The notes under the pieces: generated by a model
The model's database searches: none
Seen by the model: the letters and a program-made list of their open reading frames with translations, nothing else
Told to the model about the DNA's origin: nothing
Part shown: positions 9,486 to 17,264 of the stretch, in pieces
Numbering within the stretch: position 1 is the stretch's first letter
Layout of the letters: the number at the start of each line of letters is the position of its first letter
Assembly: GCA_030680075.1 (NCBI GenBank)
Contig: JAUXWR010000540.1
Location: 62,001 to 126,000, forward strand
DNA: 64,000 bases
Reading direction: 5' to 3'
From: Legionella sp.
Lineage (GTDB): Bacteria; Pseudomonadota; Gammaproteobacteria; Legionellales; Legionellaceae
Made by a program: the position numbers and the translations under genes

Positions 9486-10373
9486 TTATGGCGTTAAACA
9501 GCATTGTTTATATTTTTTTCCGCTATTGCATGGACAGGGTTCATTTCTCCCTATTTTAGGAGCGTCCTGGATAATAGGTTTTGAAATCATGGAATCAGGT
9601 ACACTGACCTCTGAATCTTCAAAACAAGGCCAATATTGCAGTTCAGCAATGGTGTCTTTAATTAATGTATAATTGCCATTAGTTTTATATGCCTCTGGGT
9701 TAGCTAAACTTTTTTTGAAGTCAGCCCTATCTACAACAAAGGTATCAACTTTTTGTTCTTCAAAAGCTTTGTGTATTTCATCATGAAACCGTTGTGGATC
9801 TAAAGCACAACAAGACAATATTAAGTAAGCTATTAGGTGGTGGTCATTAGAAAATGAAGGATGAGTGAAAAGGCTTGATAAATATAACGCCGTTTCGTCA
9901 ACTTCCAGCTTCTCTTCGTTTATAAGAATTATTAACGATTCTATTCCGGCAACGCGTGACCATAGATTTACTTCAGTGTCTTCTATGAGATTTTTAATGG
10001 CTGGCAAATCACCGTTATAAGTTGATGCAATAAATCGTTGTAAATCATCGGTTATGCAGTCACCAATTAAATAGTCAATATCTTCTTCAGGCAATCGCGC
10101 AAGGCGAATTATCAACTCGAAAGCTTTTTTTTCCTGGAATTGTGATAATAAAAAAACAGCAAACAAGTGGCCAATATCGTTATCCTCGACACGGCTCACA
10201 TCTTCAATAGCTTTACTCAAGCAGGTGATTAGTTTGGGAGTTATTGCGGATTGTTGATCAATTGCCGCTTGAACCCCATCTTTTGGGAAGCCATTCTTTA
10301 AATAAAACAACTCATTTTCAATTTGTTCTATGGTGGGTTTTTTGCTCAATTCTTGCAGTGATTGATTAGTCAT
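9486..10373 (-). CDS. DUF1186 protein with C-terminal SEC-C zinc motif
   Basis: The 295-aa protein has an alpha-helical DUF1186-like body (about residues 10-250, PF06685; [26 protein letters not shown]). It ends in a SEC-C zinc-finger motif, [20 protein letters not shown], at its very C-terminus, as in SecA and many stand-alone proteins. Known members occur in Legionella and Chlamydiae; no function is established. It is probably cytosolic. The start codon lacks a clear Shine-Dalgarno. It is the first of a likely three-gene minus-strand unit ending with the SnoaL-like gene. Confidence 0.85.
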   Translation of the reverse strand: MTNQSLQELSKKPTIEQIENELFYLKNGFPKDGVQAAIDQQSAITPKLITCLSKAIEDVSRVEDNDIGHLFAVFLLSQFQEKKAFELIIRLARLPEEDIDYLIGDCITDDLQRFIASTYNGDLPAIKNLIEDTEVNLWSRVAGIESLIILINEEKLEVDETALYLSSLFTHPSFSNDHHLIAYLILSCCALDPQRFHDEIHKAFEEQKVDTFVVDRADFKKSLANPEAYKTNGNYTLIKDTIAELQYWPCFEDSEVSVPDSMISKPIIQDAPKIGRNEPCPCNSGKKYKQCCLTP

Positions 10374-10560
10374 AGGTTCACATATGGATAATTATTGGCT
10401 CTATCTTAGCAAATGGGACAGAGGTTATTCATCCTTTTTCTATAGGAAGATGTTGAATCTTGCCAGGAATTTTATAACTACTTGATTTAACTGACACTCT
10501 TGGTCGTCTTGATATTCTCTTGGTTAAATGTCCACACGTGTAGCGACAGGAAGAGGTCTA

Positions 10561-10989
10561 TTAAACCTCTCCAGTAATGTCAGTTTTTCCTTTTTGGTTT
10601 TTTAAAATATGAGGCGCCCACCATGAAGGCGCACTTTCTTTATAGCTGTGTTTCTCATTGGGGGTTATCAGATTGGGGTTTTTCAACGAGGCAATGGTAA
10701 TACAAACATTTTGATATCCCTTATTAAACGTTGCTAACAGGCCCCCGCATTTTTGGCAGAAATATCGTCGAGTCTTCTCTGACGATTGATAAAAAGCCGG
10801 GTTGATTTTCCCCGTCCATTCAAAATTTTTTAAATGAAACTCAACCCACGCAACAGTTGGTGCACCAGAAGATTTTTGACACATGGTGCATGAACACAGA
10901 TGAGGATTTTCAGGCTCACCTCGAACGGTAAAAGTGGTCTCATTACATAAACATCCACCATCGTATTCCGCCATTTTTTTATCGTTCAT
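10561..10989 (-). CDS. GFA / CENP-V domain zinc protein
   Basis: The 142-aa protein has the zinc-binding cysteine pattern of the GFA family (glutathione-dependent formaldehyde-activating enzyme-like, PF04828). The pattern is GGCLCNET, then HLCSCTMCQKSSG, then RRYFCQKCGG. Seven conserved cysteines can bind two zinc ions. Most family members are uncharacterised and probably bind glutathione-type thiol adducts. The annotated ATG (10989) and a second ATG at 10974 are both possible. It is monocistronic as far as can be seen, with about 187 bases on the 3' side in which nothing was recognised. Confidence 0.85.
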   Translation of the reverse strand: MNDKKMAEYDGGCLCNETTFTVRGEPENPHLCSCTMCQKSSGAPTVAWVEFHLKNFEWTGKINPAFYQSSEKTRRYFCQKCGGLLATFNKGYQNVCITIASLKNPNLITPNEKHSYKESAPSWWAPHILKNQKGKTDITGEV

Positions 10990-11082
10990 AATCTGGTCTG
11001 TCCTTTTGGCTTATTCCCCAGCGTACAATATCTACAATTTCGTGATTGTAGTATCTGAAAACTCTTTAGTGGTTATAGGTAA

Positions 11083-12516
11083 TCACGGTGTTAACACCCG
11101 AGAACAACGTACCCTGATAGTGTTGTAAGTCTTATCGAAGGTGTTCTGCGGTATGTTACCCAGATCAAACGTCTGACTCCATGCATATTGAGTAGGGTCA
11201 CCGGACCACTCAGTAGAGCTCCAATATTCCCCTGAAATCGCCCCTACCCCGGCATCAAATAAATTCGACAACATGTTTTGTATAGTTGGTGAAGCTTGTG
11301 TGCCGCAACCAGTACCACTGCCTGAGTCATCATATCCCTCCTCACAAATAGCGGGCAAATACCAATCACTCTCACCACTAATGGTGGCTTTACAGAGACC
11401 CGCCGCGTATTGATCGAGGGGGGTAGGTGCAGCCCCACCTGCTGCCCTGTTAAAATTATAATAAGATACTATATTTGAGGAATTGCAAGCTCCATCGCTT
11501 TTGCCATCGCAGGCAACGTAAGCGGGAGTCCCGGGGGGATAAGAAGGCAATGTCGGTGACGGGGAAAGGGGGGTTGATAGTTCGTCTATTGCTAAAATAG
11601 CAACATAACTTACTGAACTATTCCCATCTGAACTCCAAATGACACCAGCGGATTGATCCGTTAATGCGGCGACCTTCCCCCCAATGCTGCCTGTATCTGG
11701 CGTAGTATCATCCACGGCATAAATATAACCGCCCTGATAGACACTGCCATAGGTTAATATGTTAATAGCTGGTGTCAGTGTATTGGTATTTGAGCCTGAA
11801 ATAGTTAACGTAATGGGGGTTGGGTTGGTATCGCCTGATGCCGCACTCGGTGTGTTACCAGGTGTAATTGTTAACACACAGGAGCCAGACGCTGGTATCG
11901 TGCCACAACTTCCTGGACTAATCGTCGTGCCACTTGGGAGTGCAGGTGATGGGAGGTAAGTCACATTTGTTGCAGGGCTTCCCCCAGTATTAGTGATGGT
12001 AATCCGTCTCGGTGTGCCGGTGAGTGCGGCATTTAATCCCATGTCATTAACCGATAATCCGAGTGTTGATACACTGGCCGAAAGTGTCGTGTCATTCGCC
12101 CCCACGGTGATGTTTAAAACATCTGATGGATTAGGCTTGTAACATTGCAGAGTAGAACCCTGTTCGCAAACTATCGGGCCATCCGTAATCGAATGCGTCA
12201 ATTGACTGCCTTGAACCTGTAACGATAAGGTACAAGACGACCCCTTGGACGGTAGAGTAAACGGGTTGCTACAAATCCCCGCGCCTGTGGTCGTTTGTGT
12301 GATGCCTGTTATTGGCGTCATCACTAATCTATGTGACTTTGCCGATTGATTTGTCACCAGGTATTGTACGGTGGCCGTACCATTACCTGGCACGGATATG
12401 GATGTCTCGGTTAATGGGGTAAACGTCCATACAAGACCAGCGGCATTCACGGTTCCCGGCAGGTAAAAAGCCATCGTACTTGCTAATAAATAAATTAACA
12501 AAGAACGTATTTTCAC
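11083..12516 (-). CDS. Secreted protein with Ig-like repeats and C-terminal DUF1566 (Lcl C-terminal-like) domain
   Basis: The 477-aa exported protein starts at a GTG with an AGGAGA Shine-Dalgarno 7 bases upstream. The signal peptide is MKIRSLLIYLLASTMAFYLPGTVNA. Residues ~35-260 hold two beta-rich segments with paired cysteines (GAGICSNPFTLPSKGSSCTLSL; SPGSCGTIPASGSCVLTITPG), resembling choice-of-anchor or Ig-like modules. The last ~150 residues form a DUF1566 domain: WYLPAICEE, GEYWSSTEWSG, AWSQTFDLG and IRVRCSRVL. DUF1566 also forms the C-terminal domain of the Legionella collagen-like adhesin Lcl, so a surface or secreted role is plausible. Confidence 0.82.
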   Translation of the reverse strand: MKIRSLLIYLLASTMAFYLPGTVNAAGLVWTFTPLTETSISVPGNGTATVQYLVTNQSAKSHRLVMTPITGITQTTTGAGICSNPFTLPSKGSSCTLSLQVQGSQLTHSITDGPIVCEQGSTLQCYKPNPSDVLNITVGANDTTLSASVSTLGLSVNDMGLNAALTGTPRRITITNTGGSPATNVTYLPSPALPSGTTISPGSCGTIPASGSCVLTITPGNTPSAASGDTNPTPITLTISGSNTNTLTPAINILTYGSVYQGGYIYAVDDTTPDTGSIGGKVAALTDQSAGVIWSSDGNSSVSYVAILAIDELSTPLSPSPTLPSYPPGTPAYVACDGKSDGACNSSNIVSYYNFNRAAGGAAPTPLDQYAAGLCKATISGESDWYLPAICEEGYDDSGSGTGCGTQASPTIQNMLSNLFDAGVGAISGEYWSSTEWSGDPTQYAWSQTFDLGNIPQNTFDKTYNTIRVRCSRVLTP

Positions 12517-12573
12517 TCAGGCTCTCCTAACATGGGATTAAGGTGCACAGTCTGGAAGCAATTGTACTCAAAC

Positions 12574-13281
12574 CTAGATGAGGTGTTGCAGGAACCGCTC
12601 AAACCGTGGTTTGTAATAATCTTCGCTATCCCAAGATACTAGCACCCGTTCTGCTCTACCAACAATTTGTTGACGAGCTACTAATCCAAAATATCTCGAG
12701 TCACCGCTATTGTCTCGATTATCACCTAACATTAAAAACTCGCCCGCGGGAACTTTGATGGGGCCAAATGAACGCATGGCAGGCTGCGAGGGAAGCGCCA
12801 TAACTGCGTGCGCCTTCTCGGGTAAGTGCTCAGTAGCAACCACGGCCATGTTTCTTTCATCATGCGGTAGTTTATAACTCAAAGGAATATTTGTTCCTTC
12901 ATATTGAGTCATTTGTCCGTTAATAATCAGATAATTATCTTTCATTTCAATTACATCGCCTGGTGTACCGATGACTCTTTTTACCATTCTCATATTATTT
13001 CCAGGCTTATAAAAAACGACTATTTCACCTCGCTTTGGTTCAGCCCATTTTGCAATATGCAGTGTAGTAAATGGAACTTTTAAATCATAAGCCAGCTTAT
13101 TGACTAACACTAAGTCACCAACATAGATACTCGGTTCCATGGAACCCGTAGGAATTCGATTCCAATCGGCTATAGCAGAACGTCCTGTAAACAAAAAAAA
13201 TGCAAATAAAATTAAACCCCGCCATTCTCTTATTTTTGGGGAACGGAGCCATGTTGATAGGCCTGATTTTATGTTAAGCAT
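12574..13281 (-). CDS. lepB: Signal peptidase I
   Basis: The 235-aa inner-membrane serine protease cleaves signal peptides. It has one N-terminal membrane segment (RGLILFAFFLFTG), then the catalytic serine in IPTGSMEPS (S47) and the general-base lysine in MRMVKRVIGTPGD (K101). The box E motif is MLGDNRDNSGDSRYFG. Enzymes of the E. coli type usually carry two membrane segments, so this is a shorter variant. AGGAG lies 5-6 bases before the ATG. It is not next to lepA or rnc, the usual neighbours of the housekeeping gene, so it may be a second copy. It lies directly upstream of a secreted DUF1566 gene. Confidence 0.9.
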   Translation of the reverse strand: MLNIKSGLSTWLRSPKIREWRGLILFAFFLFTGRSAIADWNRIPTGSMEPSIYVGDLVLVNKLAYDLKVPFTTLHIAKWAEPKRGEIVVFYKPGNNMRMVKRVIGTPGDVIEMKDNYLIINGQMTQYEGTNIPLSYKLPHDERNMAVVATEHLPEKAHAVMALPSQPAMRSFGPIKVPAGEFLMLGDNRDNSGDSRYFGLVARQQIVGRAERVLVSWDSEDYYKPRFERFLQHLI

Positions 13282-13603
13282 ATTAGCTCCTGTAATTATT
13301 ACTTTTTATAAATGGTTTTTTAAAAAAAATCTTTGTGTTCTTTTTGGATAATCTTCAATAACACAAAAAATTCGTAACCTGGCTTCAGGCAACTCTTTGG
13401 CCTGGCAATCAAAGGTATCAATAGGTGATGTGTTGCCGTTAATAATATCCCATTACCTTTCTGATGCCTATGTTTATGATTATGTTATTTTTCATGACGT
13501 TGATAAGACAAATTACAGAGAACTTACGAAATTGTTGAATTTACAAGAAGTGGACTTTTGTTAAATGTTATTCATCGAATACAATCAGCTAAAATAAATT
13601 AGG
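13282..13603. other. Intergenic region between divergent lepB and SDR genes
   Basis: An AT-rich gap of about 320 bases holds the two divergent promoters. No ORF, tRNA-like fold or member of the repeat families found elsewhere was recognised. Confidence 0.5.
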
Positions 13604-13612
13604 ATGAATAAA

Positions 13613-14434
13613 ATGGCAGCATTCCAAAATAAAACAGTTGTGATTACGGCAGGAAATCGTGGGGGTGGTCTGGCTCTTTCTCAAAAATATGCGGCGAATG
13701 GTGCAAATGTCGTAATGATTGCTGATAAATCAGATTCGGTGACACATCAAATAGAAATTTCGCATAACTCAACGTTAATTGCAGTTGATTTTGCCAATGA
13801 GAAACAAATAAACGATTCCGTTAAGACCATTATTGATGAATTTGGAACCTTAGATGTTCTTATCAACAACTTCAGTATTTTTAATTTTAAAAATACGCAA
13901 GATACGACTGCTGAAATGTTTCATAATGTGATGAAAAATGTATTCGCTACATTCTTCTTTTCAAAGGCCTGTGCCCCTTATCTAAAAATATCATCCAACC
14001 CGCATATTATTAATATTTCACCTCCGCTTAATATAGAAGCGGCCAAAAAAGCCTGTGAGCATCATTTATTATTTTCAATTTCTAAATATGGCATGAGCTT
14101 TTCGACCCTTGGGATGGCGGAGGAATTTAAACCATTGGGTATTGCAGTCAATTCTTTATGGCAAGAACGACCCATTGCAACAAAAACATTGATGGAGAAT
14201 TTTGACAATGCAGTTGTTCAAGGCAGTAACCGTCCTGAAGTTTATGCAGAAGCGGCTTTTCTAATATCGCTTAAGCGGGCTTGCGAATTTACTGGCAATT
14301 ATTGTATTGATGAAGAAATTCTTCGTGAAGCAAATATTGATCCCTCTGTATATGCGATTAATCCCAATGCTGCGCCTGTGAAGGATATTTTCCTTCCAGG
14401 TGTTGATTATAAGTTACTACAAGAAATATGGTGA
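13613..14434 (+). CDS. Short-chain dehydrogenase-like protein (HSDL2-type) with altered active site
   Basis: The 273-aa Rossmann-fold protein resembles HSDL2-type SDRs (IINISPPLN, KYGMSFSTLGMAEEFKPLGIAVNSLW). The cofactor motif is TAGNRGGG instead of the usual TGxxxGIG, and NNAG is replaced by NNFS. The catalytic YxxxK is FSISK: the tyrosine is phenylalanine (about F154) while the lysine and serine (INIS) remain. It may therefore be a non-canonical or non-catalytic SDR. The ATG at 13613 is chosen because AGGA lies 8 bases before it; the ATG at 13604 is only 0-2 bases after the same AGG. Confidence 0.83.
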   Translation: MAAFQNKTVVITAGNRGGGLALSQKYAANGANVVMIADKSDSVTHQIEISHNSTLIAVDFANEKQINDSVKTIIDEFGTLDVLINNFSIFNFKNTQDTTAEMFHNVMKNVFATFFFSKACAPYLKISSNPHIINISPPLNIEAAKKACEHHLLFSISKYGMSFSTLGMAEEFKPLGIAVNSLWQERPIATKTLMENFDNAVVQGSNRPEVYAEAAFLISLKRACEFTGNYCIDEEILREANIDPSVYAINPNAAPVKDIFLPGVDYKLLQEIW

Positions 14435-14469
14435 TTTACATCGTTACACGGGTTTATTGCGTCATGTGC

Positions 14470-14580
14470 GTCATGGGGTCAGGCCTTGCCCTTTTGCTAA
14501 GATGATGGTTTAAAACGTCATGGGGTCAAAAACGTCATGGGGTCAGGCCTTGCCTTTTGCTAAGATGATGGTTTAAAGCA
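14470..14580 (+). repeat. Tandem partial copies of the 70-bp hairpin element
   Basis: Two left-half copies (14470-14516 and 14533-14580) each contain the left arm and loop (cgtcatggggtcaggcc.. to gatgatggtttaaa) but lack the right arm. A 14-base stub of the left end (gtcatggggtcaaa) sits between them at 14518-14531. They run directly into a complete copy at 14588. Confidence 0.85.
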
Positions 14581-14587
14581 AATAAGG

Positions 14588-14660
14588 GTCATGGGGTCAA
14601 GCCTTGCCTTTTGCTAAGATGATAGTTTAAAGCAGAAGGCAAGGCTTGACCCCATGATAT
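14588..14660. repeat. Hairpin element, full copy 1
   Basis: A 27-base left arm starting TCATGGGGTCAAGCC, the loop AAGATGATAGTTTAA, and a right arm ending GGCTTGACCCCATGA. Compared with other copies, the left arm has A for G and the right arm the matching T for C, a compensatory pair. Confidence 0.9.
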
Positions 14661-14719
14661 GCTAGTTGGAGGCTATTATCTCTGAAATTTTTACTTTTGT
14701 GTGGTCTAAATTATGGGGG

Positions 14720-15091
14720 TCATATATAAAAAGGTGTGGCTGTTAAATCTTCTTCGTTACTACATGTCGTAATATTGTCAGAATTAAAAGGATTACTTGA
14801 TATTAGGCCATGAGAATGAAGATAGGTTAAAAATTCTTCAGCAGTTATATAAGGATTGGAATAGAAACCATATCCGCCACCGATGGTGGATTTGATAGAT
14901 ATCTCTTCATTATCCCTTCTCAGCACAGCTGGAGGTTCTGATCTTACAATCGAATGAAACTTTTTTGGTAATGTAAGCAGGTTGTGTAATAAATTAGATT
15001 TATTAAAAAAACCAATATCTTTAGGGTCGGAAAGTTGAAGCCTAATATAGATAGCTCCGTATAGATTTTCTTCTCTTTCTAGTATTTTCAA
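14720..15091 (-). CDS. Hypothetical protein
   Basis: A 123-aa protein with no recognised domain. It is soluble, with a glycine-rich turn (TIGGGYGFYSNPYIT) and a C-terminus rich in Asn, Asp and Thr. Translation probably starts at the TTG at 15091, because GGAGGAG lies 6 bases before it; the frame itself opens at an earlier TTG (15106) that overlaps the Shine-Dalgarno. It is flanked on both sides by hairpin elements and may be a remnant of a longer gene. Confidence 0.45.
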   Translation of the reverse strand: MKILEREENLYGAIYIRLQLSDPKDIGFFNKSNLLHNLLTLPKKFHSIVRSEPPAVLRRDNEEISIKSTIGGGYGFYSNPYITAEEFLTYLHSHGLISSNPFNSDNITTCSNEEDLTATPFYI

Positions 15092-15147
15092 AAAAAACTC
15101 CTCCAATAAATCAGCTACATATTATTTATATAAACATTTAAACAAAC

Positions 15148-15242
15148 GTCATGGGGTCAAGCCTCAACCGTCATGGGGTCAAGCCTTGCCTTTTGCTAAG
15201 ATGATAGTTTAAAGCAAAAGGCAAGGCCTGACCCCATGATAT
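15148..15242. repeat. Hairpin element, full copy 2 with left-end stub
   Basis: The complete copy is at 15170-15242. It is preceded by a 20-base stub of its own left end (cgtcatggggtcaagcc at 15148). The right end abuts the truncated TPR gene on the minus strand. Confidence 0.9.
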
Positions 15243-15420
15243 TTAAATGAACAATAGCTTCGCTTTTTTCATCACAGAAAAAATAAGATTTTCCTAGAAA
15301 CAAGTAGCTGTCAGCTTCTTCGGGATTTTTTTCAATAGCTTGTAGAAATAAAGTTTTTGCTGTCTGATAATCATGCTTGTCGAAGGCCTCTACACCTTCT
15401 AAATGAAAAGAGTTAGGCAT
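15196..15420 (-). pseudogene. TPR protein gene truncated by a hairpin element
   Basis: From the ATG at 15420 the frame encodes a typical tetratricopeptide start: FHLEGVEAFDKHDYQTAKTL, then FLQAIEKNPEEADSYLFLGKSY. After about 59 residues (position 15243) the reading frame enters the hairpin element. It ends with element-encoded residues MGSGLAFCFKLSS, so the native C-terminus is lost. No continuation of the TPR sequence is visible beyond the element. Confidence 0.7.
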
Positions 15421-15489
15421 AACGAAAACCCTATGTAATAAAAAATGATCAATATTTTAACATAAATGATAACGCGTAGAGAACATTGG

Positions 15490-15560
15490 CATGAGGTCAG
15501 GCCTTGCCTTTTGCTAAGATGATGGTTTTAAGCAAAAGGCAAGGCCTGACCCCCTGATAT
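15490..15560. repeat. Hairpin element, full copy 3
   Basis: This diverged copy (left end GGCATGAGGTCAGG, right end CCTGACCCCCTGAT) keeps the full arms and the loop. It lies exactly where the toxin reading frame loses homology. Confidence 0.88.
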
Positions 15561-15678
15561 GTCCGTGAAGGGTAAGCATATTATGGTTTTGCATGCTTTT
15601 GTAAAGAAAAGTGCAAAAACCCCAAAGCAGGAATTGAATTTGGCTTTGCAGAGAAAACGAGAGGTGGAAAAATTATGA
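15559..15678 (+). pseudogene. C-terminal remnant of a HigB/RelE-type (Gp49-like) toxin
   Basis: The frame reads KGKHIMVLHAFVKKSAKTPK followed by QELNLALQRKREVEKL, ending at 15678. It matches the C-terminal strand and helix of phage-derived Gp49-like/HigB toxins (LHGFxKKxxKTPxxEIxxA). The stop overlaps the antitoxin start as ATGA, the usual coupling of toxin-antitoxin operons. Everything upstream of about residue 1 of the fragment is replaced by hairpin element copy 3, so the N-terminal ~60-70 residues are missing. Confidence 0.75.
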
Positions 15679-15956
15679 ACCTTAAAACATTAAAAGATAA
15701 AGCACTTAAAAATGAGGACGTAAAGCAAGCCTATGACGCACTAGAGTCAGAATTTGCATTGATTGACTCATTACTTTCGATGCGTCAAAAAGCCGGATTA
15801 ACGCAAGAACAGCTTGCAGAGCGAATGGGAACACAAAAAGGTAACATTTCTCGATTGGAAAAAGGAAGTAGCAACCCAAGTTGGAAAACATTGGAAAAAT
15901 ACGCGCATGCCTGTGGTTTTGATATATCCATGGCATTTAAGCGAGCTGCGTCATAA
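15675..15956 (+). CDS. XRE-family antitoxin (HigA-like)
   Basis: The 93-aa protein has a helix-turn-helix of the Cro/CI type: MRQKAGLTQEQLAERMGTQK, then GNISRLEKGSSNPSWKTLEKYA. It has the short charged N-terminus typical of HigA antitoxins of the toxin-first class. It would bind its own promoter and neutralise the adjacent toxin. Because that toxin is truncated, it is now an orphan. It overlaps the toxin remnant by 4 bases and is followed within 10 bases by another hairpin element. Confidence 0.88.
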   Translation: MNLKTLKDKALKNEDVKQAYDALESEFALIDSLLSMRQKAGLTQEQLAERMGTQKGNISRLEKGSSNPSWKTLEKYAHACGFDISMAFKRAAS

Positions 15957-15964
15957 TTGCACGC

Positions 15965-16037
15965 GTCATGGGGTCAGGCCTTGCCTTTTGCTAAGATGAT
16001 GGTTTAAAGCAAAAAGACGAGGCCTGACCCCATGATA
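15965..16037. repeat. Hairpin element, full copy 4
   Basis: Complete copy with an extra A in the right arm (aaaaagacgaggcc). Its right end CCCCATGAT supplies the ATG used by the following phosphotransferase gene. Confidence 0.9.
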
Positions 16038-17015
16038 CATAACAGCAATCCAAATAATGAAACTATCCAATGGGCTTGCAATTATCTTATATCTCACGGG
16101 TATGAATTAAAAACTAAGTTGCCTGAAATTGTACAAGACACACCTTGGTCTTACGTAATTCGTTTTGCAACATCAGACGGCCTCATTTATTTAAAACAAA
16201 CACCAGAGCAGTTGGCATTGGAGGCAAACATTATCCAAGCATTGAGTGATCAATTTCACGCGCCTGTGCCAACCGTTATTGCACACAATACCGAATTAAA
16301 TTGTTTTTTAATGAAAGATTCAGGCAAATCGTTAAGAGGTATTTTAAAGCAAAACTTCGATGAAGCGCTGCTTTGCAAGGCGGTTGAACAATTTACCTCT
16401 CTTCAAATAGCAGTTGCAGAACATGTTGATATATTTTTTGATTTAGGCGTTCCCGATTGGCGATTGGATAAGTTTCCGGAGTTGTACCAGCAGTTACTTT
16501 CACAAAAAGACTTATTGATAGCCGACGGATTGTTAGAAATGGAATTGGATGAATTGGAAAAACTAACTCCAATACTATTCGTTTTATGTGAAAAATTGTC
16601 TAGTTATTCCATTAAGCCAACGCTTGTCCAGCCAGATTTTAATGACAACAACACGCTCATCGATAGTGTATCTCAAAAAATCACCATCATTGATTTAGGT
16701 GAAATCTCCATTTCACATCCATTCTTTTCGCTGCTTAATTGTTTGTATGTCATCAAAAAACATCATGCGCTAACCGATGAAGATGTTAAATATTTGCGGA
16801 TTAAGGATGCTTGTCTTAAAAATTATATGAATTTTGAATCTAAGGATCGCTTGTTGGAAGCCCTTGGGATCGCTCTCTTGTTATTTCCTATTTATGGAGT
16901 TTTCGCTGGTTACCGAATGGTACTTGCCTGTGAACAATCAAAATTTACAGGACTTTTTCAAAGGCATGCTCGACCTGGTTTATTATTGCGAGAATTTATC
17001 CATGCACACAAATGA
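16032..17015 (+). CDS. APH-family phosphotransferase-like protein with degenerate Brenner motif
   Basis: The 327-aa protein resembles the aminoglycoside phosphotransferase superfamily: an N-lobe with VIRFATSDGLIYLKQTPEQ, a catalytic-loop region TLVQPDFNDNNTLID and a metal site ITIIDLGEISISHP. The usual HxDxxxxN has Q in place of the first H. The start codon lies in the right end of hairpin element copy 4 (CCCCATGAT), so the original N-terminus may be altered. Upstream bases come from the element rather than a native ribosome-binding site. The substrate is unknown. Confidence 0.72.
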   Translation: MIHNSNPNNETIQWACNYLISHGYELKTKLPEIVQDTPWSYVIRFATSDGLIYLKQTPEQLALEANIIQALSDQFHAPVPTVIAHNTELNCFLMKDSGKSLRGILKQNFDEALLCKAVEQFTSLQIAVAEHVDIFFDLGVPDWRLDKFPELYQQLLSQKDLLIADGLLEMELDELEKLTPILFVLCEKLSSYSIKPTLVQPDFNDNNTLIDSVSQKITIIDLGEISISHPFFSLLNCLYVIKKHHALTDEDVKYLRIKDACLKNYMNFESKDRLLEALGIALLLFPIYGVFAGYRMVLACEQSKFTGLFQRHARPGLLLREFIHAHK

Positions 17016-17037
17016 ACATGAAAAAGAATTACAGCAC

Positions 17038-17111
17038 GTCATGGGGTCAGGCCTTGCCTTTTGCTAAGATAATGGTTTAAAGCAAAAAGGCGAGGCCTGA
17101 CCCCACGATAT
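17038..17111. repeat. Hairpin element, full copy 5
   Basis: Complete copy about 25 bases downstream of the phosphotransferase stop codon. The loop carries AAGATAATGG and the right arm aaaggcgaggcc. It could act as a 3' hairpin for that gene. Confidence 0.9.
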
Positions 17112-17264
17112 ATGTGTATGTGTTGTAGGAATAGAAGTCATGCATAGGTTGAACCACTAGCAAGATAAACAATGAACGTCTGCCGGACTGCTTCGGAAGA
17201 ATTATCTAAATTAGGAGCTTATATAATATTGAAGATTTACAAATAAATAAGATAAGAGCATGCA

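Noticed and set aside
16834..17111. Second protein overlapping the phosphotransferase 3' end (tail HVMGSGLAFC)
   Set aside because: It is an alternate frame of the phosphotransferase running into hairpin element copy 5; the tail is element-encoded.
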